Shown: positions 9,195 to 18,787, numbered from the stretch's first letter. The stretch is DNA of 64,000 nt from Polynucleobacter sp. (GCA_024642065.1 JAHEBW010000045.1:186001-250000); one strand, 5' to 3'. Translations and numbers: made by a program. The notes: a model not told the origin generated them from the letters alone.

Positions 9195-9934
9195 AACTTT
9201 TTCCTTAAAACACCACTTATTAACCAAAATATTACTGCCAATGCAGATAATGAAAACCACTGAAAGGCATAGCCCTGATGTTTTTCTGCACCAGTTGCTA
9301 ACGGCGCCCATTGACGTGATAAACCATCGTCAACATCTGATACTTCTCTCAAAATAAATGGCAAATGTTCAATGCCTAAATAAGTCTCTTGAGACTTCAG
9401 ATCTAGATTTTGCTGAATTTTCTTTTTTTCTGCTTCAGGCCCCAGATTACCCACACTCATAACACGGGCTGGGTGTTCAAACACGACACCTTCAACATTT
9501 ACTAACTTTTCTGGAGTTATTAAATCAGGCAACTTTTCTCGATCTAATCCATCACGAGGAACCCAACCACGGTTGACCCAAATTACTTTATTAGAACCAC
9601 TCAATAACAATGGAGTCATCACATAAAAGCCAACAGCAATTCCTGTTTTAGGATCGCGCCCCATTGGATGAGGTCTATTTTCTAACCAGATGGTTTTATC
9701 TGCGATATAAACGCCCTTAGCGATCATTCTATGGTGAACAGCCTCGTTCAGTGACCAAGCCCTGGCATTGGCATATAAAGCCTCGCCACGCTCTTTTTGA
9801 GCCACCTCATAAGCAAGATCAAGCTTCTGATGCATTCGCTGAACCTGCCAAAAACCCAAGGCTAGACCAGCCAAACAAACGATGAGTGCGGCTATTGTTG
9901 CAGTTGGGCGAGATAAAACTAGTTGTCTAAACAT
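9191..9934 (-). CDS. SURF1 family cytochrome oxidase assembly protein
   Basis: Inner-membrane factor that helps insert heme A into oxidase subunit I. The 247 residues show the family layout: an N-terminal membrane helix (about 12-32), a large periplasmic domain containing TIWLENRPHPMGRDPKTG and VNRGWVPRDG, and a C-terminal helix (about 222-240). It is the first gene of the minus-strand assembly operon and is divergent from the DUF2909 gene, with 24 bases between the starts. Confidence 0.93.
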   Translation of the reverse strand: MFRQLVLSRPTATIAALIVCLAGLALGFWQVQRMHQKLDLAYEVAQKERGEALYANARAWSLNEAVHHRMIAKGVYIADKTIWLENRPHPMGRDPKTGIAVGFYVMTPLLLSGSNKVIWVNRGWVPRDGLDREKLPDLITPEKLVNVEGVVFEHPARVMSVGNLGPEAEKKKIQQNLDLKSQETYLGIEHLPFILREVSDVDDGLSRQWAPLATGAEKHQGYAFQWFSLSALAVIFWLISGVLRKKL

Positions 9935-9958
9935 AAAGCAATGATACGATGCATACCT

Positions 9959-10168
9959 ATGAATTGGATTATCCCTATAGCTTTTTTATTTATTTTAGGC
10001 AGCCTCGGCTCGGCTCTGTTTTACATGATGCGAGACAAGGGTAAGAGCTCTAAAACTGTTTACTCTTTGATGTTCAGAATTGGGCTCTCAATTGCCCTAT
10101 TTATTGGCATCTGGATTGCCCACTCCCTTGGGTATATTCAAAGTACAGGCATTCGAGTAGCTGGCTAA
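9959..10168 (+). CDS. DUF2909 twin transmembrane small protein
   Basis: A 69-residue protein that is almost entirely two membrane helices (about 3-22 and 38-58) joined by a short basic loop. This family is commonly found between ctaE and SURF1 in Betaproteobacteria, as here, and is of unknown function. I start at MNWIIPIAF (9959). The open frame extends 12 codons further upstream, but that extension would overlap the SURF1 start. It is the only plus-strand gene in the oxidase region and ends before the terminator at 10201. Confidence 0.85.
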   Translation: MNWIIPIAFLFILGSLGSALFYMMRDKGKSSKTVYSLMFRIGLSIALFIGIWIAHSLGYIQSTGIRVAG

Positions 10169-10200
10169 CTTAAATTATTTATTTTTTCTTCGACACAATT

Positions 10201-10228
10201 AAAAAACGCCGCTGAAGCGGCGTTTTTT
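10201..10228. terminator. Bidirectional terminator between DUF2909 gene and ctaE
   Basis: A perfect hairpin: AAAAAACGCCGC (10201-10212), loop TGAA, GCGGCGTTTTTT (10217-10228). The GC-rich core and flanking A/T runs make it work in both directions, ending the ctaC-to-ctaE transcript and the DUF2909 transcript. Confidence 0.93.
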
Positions 10229-10241
10229 AATCTGCTGTTGA

Positions 10242-11102
10242 TTACATCCAGTAAACAACAACGTACAAACCCAACCAAACCACGTCAACAAAGTGCCAGT
10301 ACCAAGCAGCACCTTCGAATGCAAAGTGGTTTTCTGGTGTGAAGTGACCCTTCATCACACGGAACAAAACAACTGCCAACATGATGGCGCCCATTGTTAC
10401 GTGGAAACCGTGGAAACCAGTCAACATGTAGAAAGTTGAACCGTAAACACCTGAACTCAATTTCAAGTTTAGGTCGCTATACGCATGAATGTACTCATAA
10501 ACCTGGAAGCACATGAAAATAGCGCCAAGAAGAACTGTCGCAGCCAAGCCCTGAATCACTTGTTTACGATGGCCTTCACGCATTGCGTGGTGCGCCCATG
10601 TCACTGTTAAACCTGAAGTTAACAACAATGCAGTATTGATTGTTGGAATAGGCCATGGACCCATTGTTTTAAAGCTCTCAACCAAACCAGCTGGGCCAGC
10701 ATGTGGCCATGTAGCAGCAAAGTCTGGCCACAACAATTTATTGTCAATATCACCTAACCAAGGCATCGCAATACTTCTAGCGTAGAAAAGTGCTGAGAAA
10801 AATGCGCCGAAGAACATGATCTCTGAGAAGATGAACCAAGCCATAGACCATCTGTAAGAAACGTCTACGTTCACGCTATTCATACCGCTCTCTGATTCAC
10901 CAATAGCATCACCGAACCAGATATATAAAGAGGCAATCGTCCATGCAATACCAGCAAGACACAAAATCATGCCTGGCGTGCTGCCGTTAACCCACAACGA
11001 AGCACCCCAACCAAATGCTAGCAAACCTAAGCTAGTAACGATTGGATGACGTGTTGGAGCCGGCACATAGTAATAAGGGGCTTTTGAAACACTGGAAGAC
11101 AT
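10242..11102 (-). CDS. ctaE: Cytochrome c oxidase subunit III
   Basis: Membrane subunit of the aa3-type terminal oxidase that stabilises the proton-pumping core. The 286-residue protein has seven hydrophobic helices and conserved signatures: WSMAWFIFSEIMFFGAFF in the middle and GFHGFHVTMGAIML and FEGAAWYWHFVDVVWLGL at the C-terminus. It is the last structural gene of the ctaC-ctaD-ctaG-ctaE run and is followed by a strong terminator. Confidence 0.97.
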   Translation of the reverse strand: MSSSVSKAPYYYVPAPTRHPIVTSLGLLAFGWGASLWVNGSTPGMILCLAGIAWTIASLYIWFGDAIGESESGMNSVNVDVSYRWSMAWFIFSEIMFFGAFFSALFYARSIAMPWLGDIDNKLLWPDFAATWPHAGPAGLVESFKTMGPWPIPTINTALLLTSGLTVTWAHHAMREGHRKQVIQGLAATVLLGAIFMCFQVYEYIHAYSDLNLKLSSGVYGSTFYMLTGFHGFHVTMGAIMLAVVLFRVMKGHFTPENHFAFEGAAWYWHFVDVVWLGLYVVVYWM

Positions 11103-11120
11103 TCTCTCTCTCCTAAAAAA

Positions 11121-11327
11121 TCAATTCGCAACAACTGCTTTGACAATCATCAACAAAATTGCCATAAAAATAACTGCGCCTAAAACTCCTGCAAGCACAA
11201 TATGTACAAAACTAACTGATGCCATATCGGCTTCTTGACCAGAGCCTTTACGAACACCTAAAAATCCCCACAAAACCGCCCTCATGGAAATTAAAAACAT
11301 CACTAAGGAACTACGCTTCTTTTCCAT
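11121..11327 (-). CDS. DUF2970 small membrane protein
   Basis: A 68-residue protein with a basic N-terminus, the conserved segment MRAVLWGFLGVRKG and a C-terminal membrane helix (about 43-65). DUF2970 proteins lie between ctaG and ctaE in many Betaproteobacteria. Their function is unknown, but position suggests oxidase assembly. One base separates it from ctaG. Confidence 0.88.
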   Translation of the reverse strand: MEKKRSSLVMFLISMRAVLWGFLGVRKGSGQEADMASVSFVHIVLAGVLGAVIFMAILLMIVKAVVAN

Positions 11328-11328
11328 A

Positions 11329-11922
11329 CTAAATCTTTGACGGCTTACTGTTATGTTCGCCGGTAATCACTTTCTGACCACTACCTACCTCAAAGAATGT
11401 GTATGACAAAGTAATATTTTTTACATCTTTTGGTAAAGCCGGATCAATCACGAAAACGACTGGCATTTCACGTGACTCATTAGGCTTTAAAGTTTGCTGC
11501 TCGAAACAAAAACATTCCAACTTTGTGAAGTGTTGTGTTGCTTGTTTTGGCGCATAACTTGGAATTGCTTGAGCTGATACAGCTCGACCCTGCGTATTAA
11601 CTACCTCATAAACCACTTGAATCATTTCGCCAGGATGCACTTGCATCGAGTTTTTTACTGAACGAAAACGAAAAGGTCCTTGAGTATTTGAATCAAACTC
11701 TACAGTAATCAAACGACTCTCATCAACTTGAGTATTTTTATTAACCGCGCCAACAGCTCTTGTTCCGTAATCATTTTTGCTGGTAACCACATTAATGCCA
11801 GTCACTTCACAAAGAACCCGATACATCGGAATCAGAGCATAACCAAATACAAACATGGCTGAGCTAATCACAATTAGCTTCAACAACATTTGACGGTTAT
11901 ATCTGACGAGATTAAAAGCCAT
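11329..11922 (-). CDS. ctaG: Cytochrome c oxidase assembly protein CtaG/COX11
   Basis: Copper chaperone for the CuB site of subunit I. The 197-residue protein has an N-terminal membrane anchor (about 12-32) and a periplasmic domain with the copper motif CFCFEQQTL near residue 136. The family's NTQGPFRFRS and SYTFFEV strands are present. The start is two bases after the 41-residue small gene at 11925, so the two are probably translated together. Confidence 0.95.
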   Translation of the reverse strand: MAFNLVRYNRQMLLKLIVISSAMFVFGYALIPMYRVLCEVTGINVVTSKNDYGTRAVGAVNKNTQVDESRLITVEFDSNTQGPFRFRSVKNSMQVHPGEMIQVVYEVVNTQGRAVSAQAIPSYAPKQATQHFTKLECFCFEQQTLKPNESREMPVVFVIDPALPKDVKNITLSYTFFEVGSGQKVITGEHNSKPSKI

Positions 11923-11924
11923 GC

Positions 11925-12050
11925 TTAACCAAAGATCGCTTTCTTAGCAAAAATGCCAATAAAGAAGACCAAAGCCACGGTTAATAAAACAAAGCCCAAG
12001 CGGCGATTATTCGCGCTTGGGTTCTTTTGTTGTTGATTTGATTGAGTCAT
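11925..12050 (-). CDS. 41-residue cytochrome oxidase small assembly protein
   Basis: A short ORF starts at the ATG at 12050 and stops at 11925. It encodes a polar head rich in Gln and Asn (MTQSNQQQKNPSANNRR), then one membrane helix (LGFVLLTVALVFFIGIF) and a basic tail AKKAIFG. It is tightly packed between ctaD and ctaG. Similar tiny single-helix proteins occur at this place in many Betaproteobacteria. A structural or assembly role is inference from position and topology. Confidence 0.8.
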   Translation of the reverse strand: MTQSNQQQKNPSANNRRLGFVLLTVALVFFIGIFAKKAIFG

Positions 12051-12068
12051 AAATTCCGTATTAACGGA

Positions 12069-13658
12069 TTACTTAACTGTTGGTGGAGTTTCAAATGTAT
12101 GGAATGGTGCTGGAGATGGAATAGTCCACTCTAAACCTTGAGCATTTTCCCAAGCTTGAGCTTCAGCTTTCTTACCACCACGGTAAGTTGGCAATACAAC
12201 CCATAACAAGAAGTAAACCTGCATCAAACCAAAACCTAAACCACCAATAGAAGCTACTGCGTTGAAGTCAGCAAACTGAACTGGATAGTCAGCGTAACGA
12301 CGTGGCATACCTGCTAAGCCCAAGAAGTGCATTGGGAAGAATGTTAGGTTGAAGAAAATCATTGAACCCCAGAAGTGCACCTTGCCACGGAATTCATTCA
12401 CCATGAAACCAGTCCACTTAGGAGCCCAGTAGTAGAAGCCAGCAAATAATGCAAACAACGATCCAGCAACTAGAACATAGTGGAAGTGAGCCACCACGTA
12501 GTAGGTATCTTGAATCATGATGTCAATTGGAGCCATCGCACAAATCAAACCAGTGAAGCCACCGATTGTGAACACGAAAATAAATCCGATAGACCACAAC
12601 ATAGGAGTTTCAAAAGTCATTGAACCCTTCCACATTGTTGCAATCCAGTTAAAGATTTTTACGCCTGTTGGAACAGCGATCAACATTGTTGCGTACATAA
12701 AGAACAACTGACCAGTTACAGGCATACCTGTAGCGAACATGTGGTGAGCCCAAACGATGAATGACAAGATCGCAATAGAACCAGTCGCATAAACCATAGA
12801 GCTGTAACCAAACAAGCGCTTGCGAGCAAATGTTGGAATCACTTCACTGATGATGCCGAACGCTGGCAAGATCATGATGTAAACCTCTGGGTGACCGAAG
12901 AACCAGAAAATGTGTTGATACATAACTGGGTCGCCACCACCTGCTGCTGAGAAGAAGCTTGTGCCAAAGTGACGATCTGTAAGAACCATTGTGATTGCGC
13001 CAGCCAAAACAGGCATTACAGCAATCAATAAGTAAGCAGTAATTAACCATGTCCAGCAGAACATTGGCATCTTCATTAATGTCATGCCTGGGGCACGCAT
13101 ATTAAGAATAGTCACAATAATATTGATTGAACCCATGATGGATGAAGCACCCATCAAGTGAATCGCAAAAATTGCCATGTCCATACCAGGACCCATTTGC
13201 ACTGATAAAGGTGCGTATAAAGTCCAACCAGCAGCTGTAGCGCCACCAGGTACAAAGAATGAAGACAACAACAATGATGCTGCAACAGGCATGATCCAGA
13301 AGCTGAAGTTGTTCATACGAGCAAACGCCATATCAGAGGCGCCCACTTGTAAAGGAATCATGTAGTTAGCAAAACCAACGAATGCCGGCATGATGGCACC
13401 GAACACCATGACCAAGCCGTGCAAAGTTGTTAACTGATTAAACAATTCTGGACGGATGAACTGCAAACCCGGTTGGAATAATTCCAAGCGAATCAACAAC
13501 GCCATCACACCACCAGCCATTAAGCTGACAAAAGAGAAAATCAAATACAACGTACCAATATCTTTGTGGTTCGTTGCATACAACCAACGACGCCATCCAT
13601 GTGGATGATCGTGTGCGTGATCATCGTGATGATCGTGTGCGTGGCTTACTGTGCTCAT
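12069..13658 (-). CDS. ctaD: Cytochrome c oxidase subunit I
   Basis: Catalytic core of the aa3-type oxidase, binding heme a, heme a3 and CuB. The 529-residue protein has 12 membrane helices. The CuB and Tyr-His cross-link motif is in FFGHPEVYIMILPAFG, the heme ligands are in TTLHGLVMVFG and VAHFHYVLV, and the K- and D-channel regions are recognisable. The N-terminus is unusually His/Asp-rich (HAHDHHDDHAHDHPHGW), a feature shared by several betaproteobacterial CtaD proteins. It lies between ctaC and the 41-residue small gene. Confidence 0.98.
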   Translation of the reverse strand: MSTVSHAHDHHDDHAHDHPHGWRRWLYATNHKDIGTLYLIFSFVSLMAGGVMALLIRLELFQPGLQFIRPELFNQLTTLHGLVMVFGAIMPAFVGFANYMIPLQVGASDMAFARMNNFSFWIMPVAASLLLSSFFVPGGATAAGWTLYAPLSVQMGPGMDMAIFAIHLMGASSIMGSINIIVTILNMRAPGMTLMKMPMFCWTWLITAYLLIAVMPVLAGAITMVLTDRHFGTSFFSAAGGGDPVMYQHIFWFFGHPEVYIMILPAFGIISEVIPTFARKRLFGYSSMVYATGSIAILSFIVWAHHMFATGMPVTGQLFFMYATMLIAVPTGVKIFNWIATMWKGSMTFETPMLWSIGFIFVFTIGGFTGLICAMAPIDIMIQDTYYVVAHFHYVLVAGSLFALFAGFYYWAPKWTGFMVNEFRGKVHFWGSMIFFNLTFFPMHFLGLAGMPRRYADYPVQFADFNAVASIGGLGFGLMQVYFLLWVVLPTYRGGKKAEAQAWENAQGLEWTIPSPAPFHTFETPPTVK

Positions 13659-13688
13659 AGTCGCTCCAATTACCTATATATGTATTAA

Positions 13689-14843
13689 TTACTTAGCTGC
13701 GCGTGCAGTTGTGAAATCTTTTGGCTGAATTAATTCGCCAGTCTTATTGCCCCATGAGTTACGTGTGTAAGTCATGACAGAAGCCAATTCAACGTCGTTT
13801 AATTGTGACCACTTAGGCATAGCTCTTACGCCGTTCAAAAGAATCTTGTATTGACCATCTTTAGAACCAAGAACAACTTTTGAGCCATCTAACGCTGGGA
13901 ATGCGCCAGCACCTTTACCGTTTGGTTGGTGACATGCTGCGCAGTTAGCTGCATAAACTTTTTCGCCACGTTTCTTTAACTCATCCATGGTGTATGTCTT
14001 AGATGGATCATCAGCCAAAGCAGCCATTTGAACTTTCTTTTCTGCTGCCCATGCTGTGTACTCTGCGTCTGTTACCACTTTCACTACGATCGGCATGAAA
14101 GCGTGCTCTTTACCGCATAGCTCAGAACATTGACCACGGTATGTACCTACTTTTTCAGCACGGAACCATGTGTCACGAACGAAACCAGGAATCGCATCTT
14201 GCTTAACGCCAAATGCCGGAATAGTCCATGAGTGAATAACGTCGTTAGCAGTTGTCACCATACGAATCTTTTTGCCAACTGGAACAACCATTTCGTTATC
14301 TACTTCCATCAAGTAGGTATCGCTCTTTTCAGCTTGGTTGTTAATTTGTTCACGTGGAGTTGTCAAAGTTTGCAAGAATGAAATGCCTTCACCTTCGCCT
14401 TTGATGTAGTCGTAACCCCATTTCCACTGATAACCAGTTACCTTAATAGTTACATCAGCATTTGTTGTGTCTTTCATTGCCACAACAGTTTTTGTTGCTG
14501 GCAAGGCCATACCGATAACGATCAACAACGGTACAACTGTCCAGATAATTTCAACTGTTGTGCTTTCATGGAAGCTAGCTGATTTGTGACCTAATGATTT
14601 GCGGTGCTTGTAGATGGAATAGAACATCACACCAAAAACAGCCACAAAAATAACCAAACAAATAGCCAACATCATCCAATGCAATACGGCTACTTCTTCC
14701 GCAACCTTAGTTGCTGGAGTTTGAAGATTTAATTGAAAGCGAGCTGGACCGCCAGGCATGTCATTAATAGCTAAAACCAAGTTGCTATGCAGCAAGCCGA
14801 TTAAACCTAAAAACAGACCGGCTAATGATGTGCGATGTTTCAT
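13689..14843 (-). CDS. ctaC: Cytochrome c oxidase subunit II with fused cytochrome c domain
   Basis: Accepts electrons and passes them to subunit I through the CuA centre. From the ATG at 14843 (GGGA upstream) it has 384 residues: signal peptide, two membrane helices (about 60-80 and 100-120), a CuA domain with the binuclear motif CSELCGKEHAFM, and a C-terminal heme c domain with CAACH. The fusion marks a caa3-like, cytochrome c-linked oxidase. A frame extension upstream to 14882 lacks a ribosome site and would spoil the signal peptide. First gene of the oxidase structural operon. Confidence 0.96.
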   Translation of the reverse strand: MKHRTSLAGLFLGLIGLLHSNLVLAINDMPGGPARFQLNLQTPATKVAEEVAVLHWMMLAICLVIFVAVFGVMFYSIYKHRKSLGHKSASFHESTTVEIIWTVVPLLIVIGMALPATKTVVAMKDTTNADVTIKVTGYQWKWGYDYIKGEGEGISFLQTLTTPREQINNQAEKSDTYLMEVDNEMVVPVGKKIRMVTTANDVIHSWTIPAFGVKQDAIPGFVRDTWFRAEKVGTYRGQCSELCGKEHAFMPIVVKVVTDAEYTAWAAEKKVQMAALADDPSKTYTMDELKKRGEKVYAANCAACHQPNGKGAGAFPALDGSKVVLGSKDGQYKILLNGVRAMPKWSQLNDVELASVMTYTRNSWGNKTGELIQPKDFTTARAAK

Positions 14844-14904
14844 CTTATTTCCCGTTAAATAAATTCTTGAATCTGTGCACAAAAAGCATGCGCAATATCA
14901 TGAG

Positions 14905-14934
14905 ATTATATTTGCGGAACTTGATCCAGCGCAA
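14905..14934 (-). promoter_or_regulatory. Predicted sigma-70 promoter of the ctaC operon
   Basis: On the minus strand, TTGCGC (14934-14929), an 18-base spacer and a perfect TATAAT (14910-14905) lie about 62 bases before the ctaC ATG. The gap 14844-15004 shows nothing else I can assign. Confidence 0.5.
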
Positions 14935-15004
14935 TAAATTACTAACTTTTCTGCATCATTTGGCTTAGAAAATTAAAGCTAATTGTATGTAAGCGCTCGC
15001 TCAC

Positions 15005-15769
15005 TTATTGTTTTGATCTAAGGATTTGATCAATTCCAATCGTAGCAACCCCATCATGTGACTTAGATAAACGACGTTCTGGAGTCCAAGCATGGCCATA
15101 AACGACCTCTAAAGTCATTTTTAGAGGGGCTAATTCAGGATTTGCCTTAATTAACTCGGCACCATGCTTATTTACTAAACCCAACTCCATGGCGTCCTTT
15201 AAGAGTAAATCTATATGCTCATACTCAAGAGTGATGTACTCCATATCCATGACTGGCTCTGCAAAACCTGATTTCAAGAGTGCGTCACCCACATCATGCA
15301 TATCCCAGGCACCAGCTATTGGCTCTGAGGCTCCACTCATCACTCTTAATTCTTTTCCTGTATCAGGTCCTAAATAAGCAAACATCAATAAAGACTCTGG
15401 CTTTAAGAGCCGCTCCCAACTTTGCACTAATAACTCCGGCTGTGAATGATGTTGAAGCTCTAAGTTGGACCAAACCAAATCCATGAAATGTTGCTGCTGT
15501 GAAACATCGCTTGAGTGGTATTGCACAGCAGGTCGTCTCAACAATTGCAGTAAAAGCCTCTGGATCGACGAATGTTGATGTCTAGCGTCAGAGCAGTAAT
15601 GCTGAGCTTTAGGAAATCGCTGATGCATTAATTCAAGCTGCATCGAACCAGAATGAAAAATATGCTCAGCTTGCAATTTAATAATCGTCAACTTCTCCAT
15701 CATCCTGTTAGCTATCTCTAAAGATAACCAATTAGGAATGGCGGGAGTCAATGTTGGCGATGTGGACAT
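15005..15769 (-). CDS. BioC-like methyltransferase-fold protein with degraded SAM motif
   Basis: The 254-residue protein resembles BioC-type SAM methyltransferases in overall plan: the segment after DLVWSNLELQHHSQPELLVQ and the LLKPESLLMFAYLGPDT segment match the family's motif region and post-motif strand. The glycine-rich motif I (normally DxGxGxG) is not present near residues 30-45, which read IFHSGSMQLELMHQRF. SAM binding is therefore doubtful. No biotin genes are adjacent. It is divergent from comF with 25 bases between the starts, an arrangement typical of Burkholderiales. Function is unproven. Confidence 0.75.
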   Translation of the reverse strand: MSTSPTLTPAIPNWLSLEIANRMMEKLTIIKLQAEHIFHSGSMQLELMHQRFPKAQHYCSDARHQHSSIQRLLLQLLRRPAVQYHSSDVSQQQHFMDLVWSNLELQHHSQPELLVQSWERLLKPESLLMFAYLGPDTGKELRVMSGASEPIAGAWDMHDVGDALLKSGFAEPVMDMEYITLEYEHIDLLLKDAMELGLVNKHGAELIKANPELAPLKMTLEVVYGHAWTPERRLSKSHDGVATIGIDQILRSKQ

Positions 15770-15794
15770 AGGTGCTCAGTATACTCAGCGCCCC

Positions 15795-16484
15795 ATGAAA
15801 TTTCTTCTACCTAGCTCATGTATTGCCTGCAAGAAATTTCAAGCATTTAGTATTTGCGATAAATGCCTAAAACTCATAAAAAATAAACAAACACATCGTT
15901 GCAGGCAATGCGCTCTACCCTGCCAAGCACAGAAATTAATTTGTGACTTATGCCAACGGCACCCGCCTTCATTTGATAGCACCATTTGCTTAGACGGTTA
16001 TGGAGGAATACTGACTGAGGCTTTACAGGATTACAAATACCAAGGCAAGGTTGCATTAGCAACTTGCTTTACAGATGCTTGGAAATGCGCTTTTCAAAAT
16101 GAGCGCCTTTTTCATGAAGAAATTGATTGGATGATTCCAGTTCCCCTGAGCATTAAAAAACTGCATCACAGAGGATTTAACCAATCTTGGGAGTTGTGCA
16201 AACGATTTGCTAAGACATTTAACAAAAATGCCGACCCCTATATATTAGGTCGCAACCACATTGAAGGCGATCAAGCTCACGCGACCAGAGAGGAGCGATT
16301 CACAAGACTGATTAATACGTTTCGCGTGAACCCCAAAAGACTTCACCATATTGAGAATCAACATATTGTGATTGTTGATGATGTGATGACAACGGGTGCC
16401 ACATTAAACATCATGGCTAAACTATTAAAAGATTTTGGCGCCCAAAGTGTTCATAATTGGGTCATTCTTAGAACATCTTTGTAA
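15795..16484 (+). CDS. ComF family phosphoribosyltransferase-like protein
   Basis: The 229 residues from the ATG at 15795 contain an N-terminal zinc-ribbon-like part with four cysteine pairs (CIAC, CDKC, CRQC, CDLC) and a C-terminal PRTase domain with the PRPP loop [12 protein letters not shown] near residue 198. ComF proteins support DNA uptake in naturally competent bacteria, and some probably act in nucleotide salvage. A 19-codon upstream extension exists, but it would overlap the divergent methyltransferase gene. trmL follows five bases downstream. Confidence 0.9.
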   Translation: MKFLLPSSCIACKKFQAFSICDKCLKLIKNKQTHRCRQCALPCQAQKLICDLCQRHPPSFDSTICLDGYGGILTEALQDYKYQGKVALATCFTDAWKCAFQNERLFHEEIDWMIPVPLSIKKLHHRGFNQSWELCKRFAKTFNKNADPYILGRNHIEGDQAHATREERFTRLINTFRVNPKRLHHIENQHIVIVDDVMTTGATLNIMAKLLKDFGAQSVHNWVILRTSL

Positions 16485-16489
16485 AACAT

Positions 16490-16960
16490 ATGATTAACGT
16501 TGTACTTGTTGAACCTGAAATACCTCCTAATACTGGCAACATCATTCGCCTGTGCGCAAACACTGGCGCGCAATTGCATTTAATTGAACCATTAGGATTT
16601 CCGTTAGAAGATTCAAGAATGAAACGTGCGGGATTGGATTACCACGAATACGCTCACATGAAAGTTCATAAAAATTGGGAGGCGTTTTTAGAATCCGAAA
16701 AACCTTCACAAGACAGAATGTTTGCCATCACCACCAAAGGCAAAGCTCAGTTATCGAAGTGTCAGTTTTTAGAAAACGATTACTTAGTTTTTGGGTCTGA
16801 GACAAAAGGACTCGCTCAAAACGTTAGAGATTACTTTCTACCAGAGCGTGCTTTGAGATTACCTATGAGAGAAAATAGTCGTAGCCTCAACTTATCAAAT
16901 GCTGTTGCAGTGATGGTTTATGAAGCCTGGCGACAAATGGATTTTATCGGTGGCGATTAA
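16490..16960 (+). CDS. trmL: tRNA (cytidine34/5-carboxymethylaminomethyluridine34-2'-O)-methyltransferase
   Basis: A small SPOUT-fold enzyme methylating the wobble ribose of tRNA-Leu. The 156-residue length is normal. Family signatures are [20 protein letters not shown] at the N-terminus, VFGSETKGL near residue 104, and the knot region [20 protein letters not shown]. The stop overlaps the convergent gpsA stop by four bases. Confidence 0.96.
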   Translation: MINVVLVEPEIPPNTGNIIRLCANTGAQLHLIEPLGFPLEDSRMKRAGLDYHEYAHMKVHKNWEAFLESEKPSQDRMFAITTKGKAQLSKCQFLENDYLVFGSETKGLAQNVRDYFLPERALRLPMRENSRSLNLSNAVAVMVYEAWRQMDFIGGD

Positions 16961-17994
16961 TTTGATAAATGAGTTTCAGATTTAGCATCGCGACCCATCA
17001 AAAGCTTCACAGCGCTTGGTAAATCTAAATCACTAAAGAGAACCTGACAAACCATTTGAGTAATTGGCATATCAACATTTTTAGCAATTGCTAAATCATT
17101 AACAGCTTGGGCACAACGAACACCTTCAGCAACATGACCCAAACTAGATAGCACTTCAGATAATTTTTTGCCTGAGGCCAACTGAAGACCTACCTGTCTG
17201 TTGCGAGATAAATCGCCAGTAGCAGTCAAAATTAAATCACCGACACCTGTTAAGCCCATAGCAGTCTCAGGTTGACCACCCATGGCGGTAATCAAACGCA
17301 TCATTTCAGTAAGGCCACGTGTCAGCAACGCAGCGCGAGCATTCAGGCCTAAACCCAAGCCATCCCCAATACCTGTCGCAATTGCCAAGACATTCTTAAT
17401 GGCTCCACCTAGCTCAACGCCAACAATGTCACTGCTGCCGTAAATTCTCATATTGCCGTAATGGAAAACTTGCTGAACGAGAGCTACCAATTCTTGTGAG
17501 TCACTTGCAACTGTTAATGCACAAGGCATCCCTTTAGCAACTTCACTGGCAAAACTTGGACCTGATAGAACAGCTAAGCGAATTCCTTTATTAAGTGAAT
17601 GGCTTGCTTTGAGTTCTCGCTCGATCACTTGATGTGGCATTAAGGATGTTTCTGGCTCCAAACCTTTACACAACCAAACCCAATTTTTCGGGCAGTTATC
17701 TAGAGACAACAAGGCATGTACCGTTTCTTTTAATCCAGAGACGGGTGTTGCAATAACAACTAAATCTTGTTCTTTGGCATCAGCAAAAATGCCTTGCCAA
17801 TCATCTGTCACATTTAAAGAGTCTGGCAAAGAAATATCTTTTAAATATTTCTGATTCAATCGCGTTTCTTGCATTTGCTTTGCAAGCAACGCAGAACGAC
17901 TCCATAAACCAACATCTAAATTGTGAGCATTCTTGGAGGCGTGCATAGCCATTGCGGTTCCCCACGCACCTGCTCCAAGAAAAATGACTTTCAT
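16957..17994 (-). CDS. gpsA: Glycerol-3-phosphate dehydrogenase [NAD(P)+]
   Basis: Reduces dihydroxyacetone phosphate to sn-glycerol 3-phosphate for phospholipid synthesis. From the ATG at 17994 it has 345 residues. The Rossmann motif is GAGAWGTA at 7-14, the catalytic lysine is in the [17 protein letters not shown] segment, and [19 protein letters not shown] follows. The frame extends 13 codons upstream into secB, but [12 protein letters not shown] is the normal family start. It lies one base after secB in a unit with grxC and a rhodanese. Confidence 0.97.
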   Translation of the reverse strand: MKVIFLGAGAWGTAMAMHASKNAHNLDVGLWSRSALLAKQMQETRLNQKYLKDISLPDSLNVTDDWQGIFADAKEQDLVVIATPVSGLKETVHALLSLDNCPKNWVWLCKGLEPETSLMPHQVIERELKASHSLNKGIRLAVLSGPSFASEVAKGMPCALTVASDSQELVALVQQVFHYGNMRIYGSSDIVGVELGGAIKNVLAIATGIGDGLGLGLNARAALLTRGLTEMMRLITAMGGQPETAMGLTGVGDLILTATGDLSRNRQVGLQLASGKKLSEVLSSLGHVAEGVRCAQAVNDLAIAKNVDMPITQMVCQVLFSDLDLPSAVKLLMGRDAKSETHLSN

Positions 17995-17995
17995 A

Positions 17996-18490
17996 TTAGT
18001 TCGGCAAAATAATGCCGCTATCGCTAGGGGCACTTGCTCCAGCAGCTTGAGCTAAACGCTGCTCATAAAGTGCATGGAAATTAATTTCTGCTAAATGCAC
18101 AGGTTGGAAACCGGCACGACTAATCATGTCAGCAATATTTGACCTCAAATATGGGAACAAGATAGTTGGGCAAGCAATGCCCAACATAGGATCAATTTGT
18201 TCCGCTGGCATATGGCGCATTTCAAAAATACCTGACTGTTGTGCTTCTATTAAAAACAGCACTTTATCTTCAATGCGAGTAGTTACCGTGCCAACTAATG
18301 TCACATGAAAGTTACTGTCATCTAATTGATTAGCCTGAATATCTACTTGAACTTCTAGTTTTGGCTCAGCTTGAACTAAAAGAATTTCTGGAGCATTCGG
18401 TTGCTCCAAAGACATATCTTTAAGGTAAACACGTTGAATTTGAAAACTTGGTGCGTTATCAGCAACACCATTAGCAGCTACATCTGTCAT
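17996..18490 (-). CDS. secB: Protein-export chaperone SecB
   Basis: Tetrameric cytosolic chaperone that holds preproteins unfolded and hands them to SecA. The 164-residue protein has the conserved [19 protein letters not shown] segment near the N-terminus, the acidic DSNFHVTL strand, and the [20 protein letters not shown] signature. The order rhodanese, grxC, secB, gpsA is common in proteobacteria. Confidence 0.97.
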   Translation of the reverse strand: MTDVAANGVADNAPSFQIQRVYLKDMSLEQPNAPEILLVQAEPKLEVQVDIQANQLDDSNFHVTLVGTVTTRIEDKVLFLIEAQQSGIFEMRHMPAEQIDPMLGIACPTILFPYLRSNIADMISRAGFQPVHLAEINFHALYEQRLAQAAGASAPSDSGIILPN

Positions 18491-18501
18491 GATTTTCCTA
18501 T

Positions 18502-18759
18502 TTATTGACCTAATAATGGATCTAGCTTACCAGCACGGTCAAGTGCTGAAAGATCATCGAAGCCACCAACATGAGTGTCTCCAATAAAAATTTGAGGAAC
18601 AGTGCGTCTTCCGGTTCTGGCAATCATCTCGTCTTTTTTGCCAGGCTCCTTATCAACTAGTATTTTTTCCGTAATAACGACGCCCTTGGCCGTTAATAAA
18701 CGCTCTGCCATAACGCAATATGGGCAGACCTGTGTGCTGTACATCGTTATCTTTGCCAT
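18502..18759 (-). CDS. grxC: Glutaredoxin 3
   Basis: Glutathione-dependent thiol-disulfide oxidoreductase, 85 residues. The dithiol active site is C12-P-Y-C15, and glutathione-binding features TVPQIFIG and GGFDDLSAL are in place. It is eleven bases upstream of secB on the same strand. Glutathione itself is made by gshA and gshB at 24594-26833. Confidence 0.97.
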   Translation of the reverse strand: MAKITMYSTQVCPYCVMAERLLTAKGVVITEKILVDKEPGKKDEMIARTGRRTVPQIFIGDTHVGGFDDLSALDRAGKLDPLLGQ

Positions 18760-18787
18760 TTTTAATCCCTAGTAGCACTGAATACGT

